NCBI GenBank assembly: GCA_903863885.1
Contig: CAIPEB010000726.1
Location: forward strand, 1 to 52,645
Origin: an uncultured Planctomycetaceae bacterium
GTDB lineage: Bacteria > Planctomycetota > Planctomycetia > Pirellulales > Pirellulaceae
Length of the DNA stretch: 52,645 bases
Direction: 5' to 3'
A program made the position numbers and the translations under genes. Positions 29,635 to 37,885 of the stretch are shown one piece after another. How positions within the stretch are numbered: position 1 is the first letter of the stretch; every line of letters begins with the position of its first letter. The notes beneath the pieces are model-generated. The model had not been told where the DNA came from. It saw nothing but the letters and a program-made list of their open reading frames with translations, and made no database searches.

Positions 29635-31455
29635 TCAGCGGTCATCGCCTTGCCACAACAGTTTCCGAAACTGCGGCTGACCGCCCACCCAACTCTTGCT
29701 GCCGAGCAATTTCCCGTCCTTCTCGTAATACGCCCGCAAGCTGAGGACATCGACGTTCTTCCATGAGGCCAGGGCCTCGCCGTCGCTGGTCTTGAAATCC
29801 CTCGGCTCCAGCGAAATGGCTTGAGTCTCCCTGCCACCATTGACCTTTACGACGGCCGCAAACTCCTGCGTCTTGCCACGGTATGACCGGAAGAAGTTCT
29901 CCGTGAGCACGATCACAAGTTCATTCGGTTTCTCGGCGTCCATGTTGAGAGTGAGCCGCTGGCCCGGCTGCCCCTGCCATTTGGGATCCGCGATTTTTCG
30001 GGTCGAGAATTCCCAATGGTGCGGATTGCCCGCCTCCAGCAGATACCAGTCCTGCCAGCCGTTTGAGAAATCGTCAATCAGCGAGTCGGGCATATCGGTT
30101 GCCTGCACTCCATTGTGCTGAATGTCTTTCGCGACAGCCGTGTGCAGCAAGGAACTGATGACAAATCGTTCCGTCGGTCGGGCATTGGGTTCCGACTCGG
30201 ACTTCTTCAACGGATATGTGAGATTGGCGAAGGCAAAGAGAGGCTGATCGACGCTCATGATCGGCAGTTTGGCGGTCCACGTTTCGCCGTCTCGCTTCGG
30301 TGCCGCAGACCGCCAGAATCTCGCTCGAGGATCGGGATCGATCGAATAGTAGATGTGAACCTCGGCCACTGCCTGCGACGGATCGGGGGTGACCTGCAAT
30401 TCGGGAATATGGTCGTCGGTGGCAAGGACCAGCTTCGAGTCCGGGGTCTTCGGAAACGTAAAGCTCGTTTTGAGGCACTGGTCGAACCAGAGAGGTCTCG
30501 TCACGGCGAACTCAGGTGTGAACCGATGGTTCATGTGCGGTGTGAACGAGTACCGGATGCTGCAACGCGAGATCAGTTCGCCGGTGCGATAGGTGTCGTC
30601 CATGATCCCGTGGAAGTCATTCGTCGCACCCAGCCACAGCAGCGGGGCTTTGATGTTCGAAGCGTAGGACTCGAACCCCATCGTCGCATTGAAGAGCTTC
30701 ACATCACCCTTCGGCGTTTCCATTTTCACCTGCGGCAAGAGCGGCCAAGACTCCGTGCGGAAACCTGATCCACCCACGGAAGGCGCAGCGGCTTTTACGC
30801 GGTCGTCCGTCCCGGCAACATAGACCGTCAGACTTCCGCCCATCGAGTGGCCGTAAACTCCCAGCCGGCCGGCGTCGACTTCCGGCTGCTGTTCCAGAAA
30901 CGTCAGGCCACGGCGGGCGCCCAGCGTCAGCAAGTACCAGTTGTTGTTCCGGGGCGATTCGATCGGATCGAGATATTTGTCGCCGGGCATGAGATTGAAA
31001 TAGCCCGGCACGTTCTTCTGCGTTGGATCGACTGCCCCCCAATCCGTGTTAGGGTCGCCATCCTTCGCGTTCTCCATTTCGCGACCGCCCCAATTGATCG
31101 ACAGGCAGGCGTAGCCACGCCTGGCATAGAAGTCAACTTCGGCCAGAAACGCGCGCTGGCCTCCACCGTGGAGATGCAGCAGGCCGGGCAGTTCTTTCGC
31201 TCCCTTGGAGAAGGCATAGAACGCCGCCATGCGAGCCGGCTTGCCTTTGAACGTTGCGATGTGAAAGGTGACGGACCGATATACGATGCCATCCTTTTCC
31301 CACTCCCTCACGACCTTGGCGTCGAGCGGATCTTTCCCGGGATCGAAGTCAGCGAACAGTTCCTTAACCGTGGCTGGAGCCACTGGTGCATCGGCGGCGA
31401 GCGCCGCGAACGGGACCAGAGCGGCGAATAGGGAAGCGACACGGAAACACTTCAT
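29635..31455 (-). CDS. Exported alpha/beta hydrolase with C-terminal beta domains
   Basis: ATG 31455 (MKCFRVASLFAALVPFAALAA, a clean signal peptide) gives 606 residues. Residues about 60-340 form an acetyl-xylan-esterase/dienelactone-hydrolase fold: LPGLLHLHGGGQRAFLAEV (oxyanion region), GRLGVYGHSMGGSLTVYVAG (nucleophile Ser of G-H-S-M-G), an Asp in LLWLGATNDFHG, and His in FTPHMNHRFTPE. The remaining 250 residues are beta-rich (IYYSIDPDPRARFWRS; DDFSNGWQDWYLLEAG) and resemble carbohydrate-associated modules. Probably an esterase removing acyl groups from a glycan. It is followed 30 bases downstream by nothing on the strand except the 295-base gap. Confidence 0.82.
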   Translation of the reverse strand: MKCFRVASLFAALVPFAALAADAPVAPATVKELFADFDPGKDPLDAKVVREWEKDGIVYRSVTFHIATFKGKPARMAAFYAFSKGAKELPGLLHLHGGGQRAFLAEVDFYARRGYACLSINWGGREMENAKDGDPNTDWGAVDPTQKNVPGYFNLMPGDKYLDPIESPRNNNWYLLTLGARRGLTFLEQQPEVDAGRLGVYGHSMGGSLTVYVAGTDDRVKAAAPSVGGSGFRTESWPLLPQVKMETPKGDVKLFNATMGFESYASNIKAPLLWLGATNDFHGIMDDTYRTGELISRCSIRYSFTPHMNHRFTPEFAVTRPLWFDQCLKTSFTFPKTPDSKLVLATDDHIPELQVTPDPSQAVAEVHIYYSIDPDPRARFWRSAAPKRDGETWTAKLPIMSVDQPLFAFANLTYPLKKSESEPNARPTERFVISSLLHTAVAKDIQHNGVQATDMPDSLIDDFSNGWQDWYLLEAGNPHHWEFSTRKIADPKWQGQPGQRLTLNMDAEKPNELVIVLTENFFRSYRGKTQEFAAVVKVNGGRETQAISLEPRDFKTSDGEALASWKNVDVLSLRAYYEKDGKLLGSKSWVGGQPQFRKLLWQGDDR

Positions 31456-31509
31456 GTTGTTGCCCCTCGAAAACGACAACCTTCACCGTATATATGACCG
31501 TGTCAGCCC

Positions 31510-32184
31510 TCACCTCGATATGTGCGTCTTCGGCAAGCATGACTGCACCGAATCCGCGACCTGTTTGGCTTGGATTTCCCGCCCCTTCTCGTTGAAGTGA
31601 ACGCCATCGGCGGAGAAGTACTCCTGATGCTGTTCCACAAGACCGTACAAATCGTCCAGCAGCACGTTTTCAAACACCTTCGCGGCGATGCCGTTACGTG
31701 CCTTGACACGCTCTGTCAACTCAGCGATCTGCCCCAAGTTGCCCGGGTCCCGCATCGGAGTCGTCGTCGCCCAGATCAGCCTTGCGTCAACGGCGTTCTT
31801 GTCCAAAGTGTTCAGCAAGGCGGAAAGACCTGCTTTGTACTGTTCCTCGGTGTAGCCAAACCCGTGAAGCCCGTTGTTGATGTGAATGACAGCGAACCGG
31901 TACTGTTTCAGGAGCAGTTGTACCTCGTCGAGAAACGATGGATCGGCGACACACTTCGAGGTAGTCAGACGGGCGCAGTGGGCCTTGCCCGCCAACTGCT
32001 TCTCAACTCCGTCGAAATACCCCCTGGTGATCGAATCGCCGATGAACAACACGCGTGGCTGATCGTTCTTGTCGGCGTCGGTTACCCAGATGTCGGCCCA
32101 TTCAATTCGCTCTCGCACCGGCTCCTCGGCGCGCACAATCGCAGGTAAGACCACAAGTAGAATCAGGGTGGCAAAAAGCGACAT
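31510..32184 (-). CDS. Exported SGNH/GDSL hydrolase
   Basis: The 224 residues have a signal peptide (MSLFATLILLVVLPAIVRAEE) and the SGNH blocks: GDSITRGY (nucleophile Ser), HINNGLHGFGY (the Asn of block III), and DGVHFNEKG (Asp-x-x-His of block V). Activity is probably deacylation of a sugar. The stop is about 55 bases upstream of the alpha/beta hydrolase start, so the two likely form a transcript of secreted esterases. Confidence 0.85.
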   Translation of the reverse strand: MSLFATLILLVVLPAIVRAEEPVRERIEWADIWVTDADKNDQPRVLFIGDSITRGYFDGVEKQLAGKAHCARLTTSKCVADPSFLDEVQLLLKQYRFAVIHINNGLHGFGYTEEQYKAGLSALLNTLDKNAVDARLIWATTTPMRDPGNLGQIAELTERVKARNGIAAKVFENVLLDDLYGLVEQHQEYFSADGVHFNEKGREIQAKQVADSVQSCLPKTHISR

Positions 32185-32483
32185 TGCGTGAGTCCTTTGC
32201 GAAAGATGCCGCAGTCGGCAAGAACCGGGTGAATTGCACGTGTCAGTTTAGCCATCTCCCATCCAACCTTCGACCATGCATCACCGCGGTCTCAGACCTC
32301 CGGTTACCAACGGTCATTTCGGCAGGGAGGGCAGTTCGGTGAAGAGAAAGAGTCGCAGCACTGGATATCCGCAAAAACCGAATGCGAACAAGGAAACCGC
32401 CTGGGAAAATTTCGGCCTAAGCCGGGAGACCGTGCGATTCGCGCATAGGATTCTGACGGATCGCTGAGCCGCCTCGACGCGTC
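32185..32483. other. 299-base gap with one possible mini-gene
   Basis: On the plus strand a GTG at 32339, eight bases after GGGAGGG, opens 42 codons (KRKSRSTGYPQKPNANKETA and a helical end) to TGA 32465-32467. It is basic, and it is the only frame here with a good ribosome binding site, but nothing else supports it. The gap also contains the promoter region of the SGNH gene on the minus strand. Confidence 0.28.
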
Positions 32484-33041
32484 TCAAACCGGCTTGACGA
32501 ATCGGCACATCGACAAGACATCGACATACTGACCTGGGCCTCGCTTGACGTCTTTGCTGCCGAGGCCCTGCTCGACGAAACCGAACTTCTTGTAGAGCCG
32601 GATGGCATTCTCATTGGTCGCGAATACTTCCAGGCAGATCTTCTCAATGACCGGGTTGGCCTCGGCCCAATTCAGCAAAGTGCGGAGTAATGCCGTTCCG
32701 ATGCCCCGGCCACGCCACTCCTTGCGAACGCCGATCCCAAAGCTGCCCCGGTGGGCGATTCGGCGGAGCCGGCCATTCTCAAAACTGAGAGAGCCAATGA
32801 TTGTTCCCGACGCTTCGGCCAGCAGCAGGAGTTTGCCCGGATTGTCGAGGTGATCCTGAATCCAATTCCGCTCACCGTCTTCGTTTGGAAACTCGTCGGG
32901 TTCAATTACGTAAAAGTCGGTTTCCGCTGTGATATCCGTAACGTAGGCCAGCATGGCTGCAGCGTCCTCAACTCGAGGAGTGCGAAGCACGATCTCCAGC
33001 CCGGTGCGGTCAGCAAAGGATGTCGTTTGGATTGCAGCCAT
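32484..33041 (-). CDS. GNAT family N-acetyltransferase
   Basis: The 185 residues show the GNAT order: an N-terminal strand LEIVLRTPRVEDAAAML, LLLLAEASGTIIGSLSFE, then motif A GVRKEWRGRGIGTALLRTLL (R-G-R-G-I-G for acetyl-CoA pyrophosphate) at about 104-123, and VFATNENAIRLYKKFGF at about 150. The substrate cannot be predicted; RimJ/RimL-like protein N-acetylation or small-molecule acetylation are both possible. It is the last gene of the minus-strand cluster 32484-36855. Confidence 0.88.
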   Translation of the reverse strand: MAAIQTTSFADRTGLEIVLRTPRVEDAAAMLAYVTDITAETDFYVIEPDEFPNEDGERNWIQDHLDNPGKLLLLAEASGTIIGSLSFENGRLRRIAHRGSFGIGVRKEWRGRGIGTALLRTLLNWAEANPVIEKICLEVFATNENAIRLYKKFGFVEQGLGSKDVKRGPGQYVDVLSMCRFVKPV

Positions 33042-33094
33042 GGGAATCAGTTACAGATTGGTCGCTGAAAATGAAAGAGGATGGTTAGCTGCCG

Positions 33095-34129
33095 CTATAG
33101 CAATTCAAGGCAGCCCGTAACCGCATCGATCTTGTCAGCGTCGTCGGGGCCGATGGAAAGACATGTCCGCGTCGGAACGCCGTGAAACTCCGTTTTGCCG
33201 CTGTCGGTGATGAGGTGAACCTCCAGCCCGGCGTCCAATGCCTTATCGTGGATCTCCATCAACTCCGGTTCGCTGTTGACACGGCAGCAGACCTTGGCGA
33301 ACGAGCCAGTGAGCCATTTATGCTGGGCGTCCGTGAAGTCGTCAAGTGACACAGGGTCCTGCGCCTGCAAACGGCGGCAGATGAATGACATTGCGGCGTG
33401 GGCCCCCTGGGCGATCTGCTTTCCGCGACGCATCTTCAGGTCGTGGCGCAGAACGACCACTTGTTTGATCCTCGTTGGTTCCGACGGCGTTGCCCCGGTG
33501 TTTGACGGTTTTCTTCCCGACAGTAATGCCAGTTCTCGCCATTTCCAAAAACAGTCCACGCCTTCGAAGCCAATGGCCCGCAGCCAGCATAACTGGGTTT
33601 CGACATCGAGCAGTTTGTTCGAGGGATCGTCATCCTCGGGCCTGCTGCCCAGAATTTCGAGGAATCGGATGTGAAGCTCCCGTGTCGGCGACGAGACGTG
33701 TTCGAGATTGCAGAACACGCCACCCGACTCCAGCAAGGTGAATATCTCCGTGTAAAGTTGCCGCTTCCGAGCGTGGGTGCAATGGTGGATCGCAAAGCTG
33801 GAGACAACGCAGTCGAACGATCCAAGGTCAGGCAGGGGATCGTCCATGTTGTGTTCCACAAACGTGACCCGGCCATCTCCGCCAAAACGCTCGCGGGCTT
33901 TCTCGAGCATCGTCGGCGAGAAATCGAGGGCGACACCTGTTGCCCCGGGACAGTGGGCGAGAACGAGGGAGAGCAAATGTCCGTTTCCGCAACCCAGGTC
34001 AAGGACCCGCCTCGAATCGCTGGAAATCTCCGACAGCAGCGCGGCTTCCCCTTCGTCACGGTGAGGAATGTCTTTCATCCGAGCCAGATAGGCCTCGGCG
34101 TGCAGTGCTTTAGTCCATTCGTTGGTCAC
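33095..34129 (-). CDS. Fusion of class I methyltransferase and peptidyl-tRNA hydrolase 2 (Pth2)
   Basis: GTG 34129 overlaps the stop of phzF (GTGA), preceded by AGGAAGC; an open frame runs 52 codons further but it lies within phzF. Residues 1-208 are a SAM-dependent class I methyltransferase: motif I VLDLGCGNG at 42-50, VALDFSPTMLEKAR, DCVVSSFAIHH, and the end KWRELALLSGRKP. A short linker (about 209-220) leads to residues 221-344, a complete Pth2: KQVVVLRHDLKMRRGKQIAQ, GAHAAMSFICRR, LITDSGKTEFHGVPT, and IGPDDADKIDAVTGCLELL. Pth2 releases peptidyl groups from tRNA; most bacteria use the unrelated Pth1. A methyltransferase joined to Pth2 is not something I recall. The continuous frame has no obvious frameshift sign. 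Confidence 0.86.
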   Translation of the reverse strand: MTNEWTKALHAEAYLARMKDIPHRDEGEAALLSEISSDSRRVLDLGCGNGHLLSLVLAHCPGATGVALDFSPTMLEKARERFGGDGRVTFVEHNMDDPLPDLGSFDCVVSSFAIHHCTHARKRQLYTEIFTLLESGGVFCNLEHVSSPTRELHIRFLEILGSRPEDDDPSNKLLDVETQLCWLRAIGFEGVDCFWKWRELALLSGRKPSNTGATPSEPTRIKQVVVLRHDLKMRRGKQIAQGAHAAMSFICRRLQAQDPVSLDDFTDAQHKWLTGSFAKVCCRVNSEPELMEIHDKALDAGLEVHLITDSGKTEFHGVPTRTCLSIGPDDADKIDAVTGCLELL

Positions 34130-34914
34130 AGCAGGCTTCCTTTCAGAATTGTGACGGACCGCCCGCCCAAGATGACCCGACCGCCGTGAACTCGAACCTG
34201 CACGACGCCGCCGCGAGCCGATGCCTGATACGCCCTCATCTCGCCTCTTCCCAAACGGGCCTGCCAATACGGGGCGAGGCAACAATGGGCCGAGCCCGTC
34301 ACCGGGTCTTCGTTGACTCCGGCCAAAGGGGCAAAAAATCGGGACACGAAATCGTATTCCGGGTTGGCTGCCCGGGCAGTCACGATCACGCCTCGGATCT
34401 CGATCTGCGCCAACCGAGCGAAATCTGGGGTCACAGAGCGGACCAGGTCCTCCGACGCCACCTCAACGAGCAAGTCGAACTTGCCACGCCCGACATACTC
34501 GGCCGCCACGCCGAGGGCCGGCAGTAGACCGGCCGGTGGCGCGACTTCCGACGGCGGGTCCAACGGGAAATCAAGCTCGATCAGTTCGCCTCGGCGAACC
34601 GCTATGAGCAAGCCGCTCTTCGTGTGGAAGTTTATCGGCCTGTCGGCCGCGACTCGTCCCTCTGTCCACAGGGTGTGTGCCGACGCGAGCGTAGCATGTC
34701 CGCAGAGATCCACTTCGATTCTGGGTGTGAACCACCGCAGCCGGTAGCCGTCATTTTCAGGGAACAGGAAAGCTGTTTCCGAGAGGTTCATCTCGGCTGC
34801 CACCGCCTGCATCCAGTCATCCGCTTGCGGTTCCTGCAGGAGGCAGACGGCGGCCGGATTTCCCGAAAACGGGCGGTCGGTGAAGGCATCAACGAGCAGA
34901 ATGGGAATTGGCAT
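34126..34914 (-). CDS. PhzF family isomerase-like protein
   Basis: ATG 34914 or GTG 34926 are possible starts; the first gives 262 residues. The PhzF fold shows VDAFTDRPFSGNPAAVCLL at 8-25, NLSETAFL with the catalytic Glu46, FTPRIEVDLCGHATLASAHT, and VNEDPVTGSAHCCLAPYW. PhzF acts in phenazine biosynthesis; most relatives are isomerases or epimerases of unknown substrate. No phenazine genes are present. Its TGA overlaps the GTG of the methyltransferase-Pth2 gene, so the two are translationally coupled. Confidence 0.9.
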   Translation of the reverse strand: MPIPILLVDAFTDRPFSGNPAAVCLLQEPQADDWMQAVAAEMNLSETAFLFPENDGYRLRWFTPRIEVDLCGHATLASAHTLWTEGRVAADRPINFHTKSGLLIAVRRGELIELDFPLDPPSEVAPPAGLLPALGVAAEYVGRGKFDLLVEVASEDLVRSVTPDFARLAQIEIRGVIVTARAANPEYDFVSRFFAPLAGVNEDPVTGSAHCCLAPYWQARLGRGEMRAYQASARGGVVQVRVHGGRVILGGRSVTILKGSLL

Positions 34915-35008
34915 GGAATTACCCACAAACGTTTTGCGAGGTCACAACAGAAGGTGGTTGTCATGATTGTGAGACCGCTGACTGCACGGGACGAACGCCC
35001 AACGGCAA

Positions 35009-35266
35009 TCAGCTCGCGCCAGAGTGACGCGGCGCAGGCAGAGGAATTGTGGCCAAATGCTCGCGCCACACGGGATTGTCAACTTCGATTTCAGAAAATG
35101 CCACGGACACGAACGGGCCCTCCAAGAAAACACTCTGCCACGGTTCAGACACACCAGCCGCATCAAAGGTTCGAACACACGTTCCTGAATACACCGGTAA
35201 TGCCGTCAGGCAAATCGCCTTTCGAAGCCTCGGGTCGGTGAGTTCACCGTTTGGCCGGAATGTCAT
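35009..35266 (-). CDS. Small protein of unknown function
   Basis: From ATG 35266 there are 85 codons (or 95 from ATG 35296) encoding RPNGELTDPRLRKAICLTAL and a beta-rich continuation with aromatic residues (PWQSVFLEGPFVSVAFSEIE). The composition is protein-like and the strand agrees with its neighbours, but no ribosome binding site is visible at either start. The first start codon falls inside one copy of the tandem 17-bp repeat, so the current 5' end may be a product of that duplication. The stop is about 95 bases before phzF. Family not recognised. Confidence 0.48.
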   Translation of the reverse strand: MTFRPNGELTDPRLRKAICLTALPVYSGTCVRTFDAAGVSEPWQSVFLEGPFVSVAFSEIEVDNPVWREHLATIPLPAPRHSGAS

Positions 35267-35957
35267 TCGTTTGGCCGGAATGTCGCTGACGTCCATCCCG
35301 CAAGGTCGATTGCGGATCAGCCATCCCCAGAACTTCGCCAGGAACCGCCGAAATATCCGTCAGCACCTTCCGGGCGGTGCGGAACTCGCCGTCCGCGGTC
35401 AATTGGCTGAGGACCACCAGACAATTCAGGCCTGCGGCGGTTGCCGCTGCAAGTCCACGCTCTGAATCCTCGACGACAATGCACTTCGACCGGTCCAATC
35501 CGTGCCGCCGGATTGCCGTGAGGTACGGTTCGGGATGGGGTTTCGTCTGCTCGTAGTCCTCACGGGTCAGAATGAAATCCATGTATTCCGTCAGGCCGCT
35601 TCGGGCGTGAGCGATCTCGAAGTGCTCCCGACTGCTGCTGGTGACGACCCCCATCCGCACCTTGCCGTGCAGAGCACGCAATGCCTCCTTTGCCCCTGGT
35701 ATCACGGGACATTCCGCCCGCAGGAAGTCGCTGAAGACCCGATCCCGTTCCCTTCGCAGACGAGCGACTTCATCCCCGCCGATGCCGCGTTCCTCGGCCA
35801 GTTTGAAGGTGCTCATCCCATCCCGCAGAGAAATCTGCTTGAACTGCTGGGCAGTCAGTAATACATCGACCTTTGCCAGGACGATCTTTGTCGCCCGGAA
35901 GTACAGCCCCTCCGTATCAACCAGCACACCATCGTTGTCCCAGAGGACGGTGAACAT
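35244..35957 (-). CDS. HAD superfamily phosphatase (beta-phosphoglucomutase-like)
   Basis: ATG 35957 gives 237 residues; the open frame upstream is antisense-like over tspO. The HAD core is MFTVLWDNDGVLVDTE with Asp7 (nucleophile) and Asp9, a helical cap (about 20-90), GVVTSSSREHFE (Thr/Ser of motif II), KPHPEPYLTAI (Lys of motif III), and CIVVEDSERGLAAATAAGL (Asp of motif IV). This subtype comprises beta-phosphoglucomutases and sugar-phosphate phosphatases. The last codons run into the tandem repeat and the stop at 35244 is supplied by it. Its start is 41 bases after the stop of tspO. Confidence 0.88.
   Translation of the reverse strand: MFTVLWDNDGVLVDTEGLYFRATKIVLAKVDVLLTAQQFKQISLRDGMSTFKLAEERGIGGDEVARLRRERDRVFSDFLRAECPVIPGAKEALRALHGKVRMGVVTSSSREHFEIAHARSGLTEYMDFILTREDYEQTKPHPEPYLTAIRRHGLDRSKCIVVEDSERGLAAATAAGLNCLVVLSQLTADGEFRTARKVLTDISAVPGEVLGMADPQSTLRDGRQRHSGQTNDIPAKR
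35248..35284. repeat. Tandem 17-bp direct repeat (20-bp unit) at two gene ends
   Basis: CGTTTGGCCGGAATGTC occurs at 35248-35264 and again, after three bases, at 35268-35284. The two copies lie where the HAD frame ends and the small protein begins. A single copy would put the HAD reading past its present stop and would remove the ATG at 35266. A 20-bp slippage duplication therefore appears to have reshaped both ends. Confidence 0.85.
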
Positions 35958-35998
35958 GCGGCAGATCGACCTTCCGAACTTGAGCGTTGCGTTGGCGT

Positions 35999-36394
35999 TT
36001 ACCGGTTGTTGAACGTGATGCTCAGTTGCAGCACGGTCGCAATCGATACCCAGACAAAATACGGCACCTGCGCGACGGCCACCCAACCGTAACGCTGCCA
36101 AATAACCACGACCATCCAGACGATGGTCCCCCAGATAACCAGGATGTCGACCGAGGCCAACGGCAGGTTTCTCATCCCAAATTGGATTGGTGTGAAAATC
36201 AGGTTGGCGACGAGGTTGATGGCGAATGGCAAGGCGACAATCCAGGGGACCTTGCCCCGAATCGCCTGCACGAACACGAAGCCGAACGAAACGATGATGA
36301 CCGGGTAGAGAATCTGCCAGATCAGGCCGATAGTCCTCGGCTCTGGCGTCCAACTCGGTTTTACCAGACCGTTGTACCATTCCATCCAGGTCAT
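35999..36394 (-). CDS. tspO: TspO/MBR family tryptophan-rich sensory protein
   Basis: ATG 36394 overlaps the stop of the 4-TM gene (ATGA). The 131 residues contain the family words: WYNGLVKPSWTPEPRTIG, the Trp-rich PWIVALPFAINLVANLIFTP, and WGTIVWMVVVIWQRYGWVAVAQ, then PYFVWVSIATVLQLSI. TspO binds porphyrins and related tetrapyrroles in the membrane. The first of the usual five helices, which should precede WYxxLxKPSW, is missing from this reading; four helices remain. Variants with this start are possible in the group, or an upstream start in the overlapping gene is used. Regulation is probably shared with the gene in front. Confidence 0.85.
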   Translation of the reverse strand: MTWMEWYNGLVKPSWTPEPRTIGLIWQILYPVIIVSFGFVFVQAIRGKVPWIVALPFAINLVANLIFTPIQFGMRNLPLASVDILVIWGTIVWMVVVIWQRYGWVAVAQVPYFVWVSIATVLQLSITFNNR

Positions 36395-36855
36395 CGACTT
36401 GTTCCCCGTATCTTTCCGGCAAGCAGCGGCGACAACAGAAGGATCAGCATTCCGATCGGCAGCAGTCCGCCTTTGAGCAGATTGAAGTCGGCGGAAATCC
36501 GTTCCCACGACGCGCCCACCACACAGCGGCCAAACACAATCTCGAATGTCAGCGTCAAAACCAGCCAGAGACCACCGACCGACAACAATACTGCAGTGCC
36601 GCTGGCGTTGATCCATCGGATCGATAACAAAGCAATGGCCAGGATAATGACCGAACCGGTGAACACCCCGATCTGATTCGACCTGAATTCGCCGACATGC
36701 GGGACGAGGATGATGCCACGTGCGATGCCGTGGAGGATTTCGGCAGCAATCAGTGCAAACCAAACGGCCAGCGATCTGATGAGGATCCCCAGATGCGTAC
36801 TCGAATTGAACCCGCCCGCTTCTCGGTCCTGAAGCCTCCGGTTGTCTTCCATCAT
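36391..36855 (-). CDS. Four-helix membrane protein of unknown function
   Basis: ATG 36855 has GGAGCG seven bases upstream (a second ATG follows at 36852). The 154 residues have an N-terminal cytosolic stretch of about 25 and four hydrophobic segments (LAVWFALIAAEILHGIARG, VFTGSVIILAIALLSIRW, TAVLLSVGGLWLVLTLTF, LLPIGMLILLLSPLLAG). The helix pair with a His and acidic residues (AAEILHGIARGI) may be functional. Its stop overlaps the tspO start, so the two are coupled and probably interact functionally. I do not recognise the family. Confidence 0.72.
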   Translation of the reverse strand: MMEDNRRLQDREAGGFNSSTHLGILIRSLAVWFALIAAEILHGIARGIILVPHVGEFRSNQIGVFTGSVIILAIALLSIRWINASGTAVLLSVGGLWLVLTLTFEIVFGRCVVGASWERISADFNLLKGGLLPIGMLILLLSPLLAGKIRGTSR

Positions 36856-37213
36856 CGGATCACGCTCCACCCGCATCGCCCGCCGCCGGCCAATCCGTCA
36901 CTAGTTCTACCAGATGCCATACACGCGTGCATTGGCGACTTTGGTCCCGGCGGCCGCAGCAAAACAACACCACTGCCGAATTGCCGCAACGACGACTCCG
37001 CCCAGAAAAGATAAGAACTCGCGGGCAAACGTCGCAAGCCCTCCGGCACACATCGCAAAGTTCGGGGAACTGGACAGTCGACAGACGCTTCCGGACTGCG
37101 TTCTCTTAAAGGTCCCGGACATTCCAGCGTCATTCTTACCGCAGAGAACACTGCGCCGAACAGCACCCGCCCCAAAGGGAACAAAAGACGGCCTCCGAGA
37201 CCGGCCTGGCTGT
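36856..37213. other. 358-base gap between the tspO cluster and the two-component genes
   Basis: No gene was found. On the minus strand the stop of the response regulator at 37214 is followed after a few bases by a GC-rich stretch containing GGCC inverted elements and then a TTTT run, which could be a weak terminator for the two-component operon. The other end should contain the promoter of the 4-TM/tspO transcript. Confidence 0.35.
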
Positions 37214-37864
37214 TCAATCGCCGGAATTACCTCGATATCGCGCAATGATCTCCCGTCGACTCCGGACGTGAAGTTTCTCATAGATTCGCTGCACATACGT
37301 GCCCACCGTCGAGACCTTGATGCTCAACTCGCCGGCAATCTCTTTGTAGGAAAGACCGGCCATCAGGAATTCAAGTACCTGCTGTTCCCGAGGCCCGAGT
37401 GTCGCGTCCTCCCGCGCCATACCGACCGCGGGGGGCGGAGTTGTTTGACGAAAGACCCCGATAACTTTACGGGCGATGGTCCGGCTCATCGGCACTCCGC
37501 CCGCCTTTATCTCGCGGATTGCCTCCAACAGTTTCTCGGGCATCACCGGTTTCACCAGATACCCGTGCGCTCCGGCGGCCAGCGCCTGGAAAATCGTCTC
37601 CGGATCCTGGTAGACGGTCAGCATGACGATCTGCGTTTGAGGCAGTTGGGGGGCGAGTTGAGCGACACATTCGACTCCGCTGAGATCCGGCAAGTTGACG
37701 TCCATCACCACCACGTCGGGCTGAAGGCTCGGGATCGCTCGAATCGCCTCTTCGCCGTTGGCAAACGCTCCGACGCATTGACAGTCCTGCGCGCTCGACA
37801 GGATGTCCCTCAGCGCGCGGCGAATCCGGGCATCATCTTCGACGATCGCGACCTTTATCATCAA
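37214..37864 (-). CDS. NarL/FixJ-type response regulator
   Basis: The 216 residues consist of a receiver domain (phospho-acceptor Asp55 in VVVMDVNLPD, Thr83, Lys105 in YLVKPV) and a LuxR-type HTH at about 155-210 (LGPREQQVLEFLMAGLSYKE, IKVSTVGTYVQRIYEKL). It starts 21 bases after the sensor kinase stop and is its cognate output. It likely binds short inverted repeats; a perfect 19-bp palindrome is found at 39671-39689 in the gap upstream of this operon. Confidence 0.93.
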   Translation of the reverse strand: MMIKVAIVEDDARIRRALRDILSSAQDCQCVGAFANGEEAIRAIPSLQPDVVVMDVNLPDLSGVECVAQLAPQLPQTQIVMLTVYQDPETIFQALAAGAHGYLVKPVMPEKLLEAIREIKAGGVPMSRTIARKVIGVFRQTTPPPAVGMAREDATLGPREQQVLEFLMAGLSYKEIAGELSIKVSTVGTYVQRIYEKLHVRSRREIIARYRGNSGD

Positions 37865-37885
37865 CTCTTTCCTTTCGACAGCCGC

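Noticed and set aside
34130-34285. N-terminal extension of the methyltransferase-Pth2 gene
   Set aside because: These 52 codons lie inside phzF and are Arg/Ser-rich; GTG 34129 with the GTGA overlap is the sensible start.
35958-36422. N-terminal extension of the HAD gene
   Set aside because: The frame upstream of ATG 35957 lies within tspO and shows no homology; the HAD core starts at MFTVLWDNDG.
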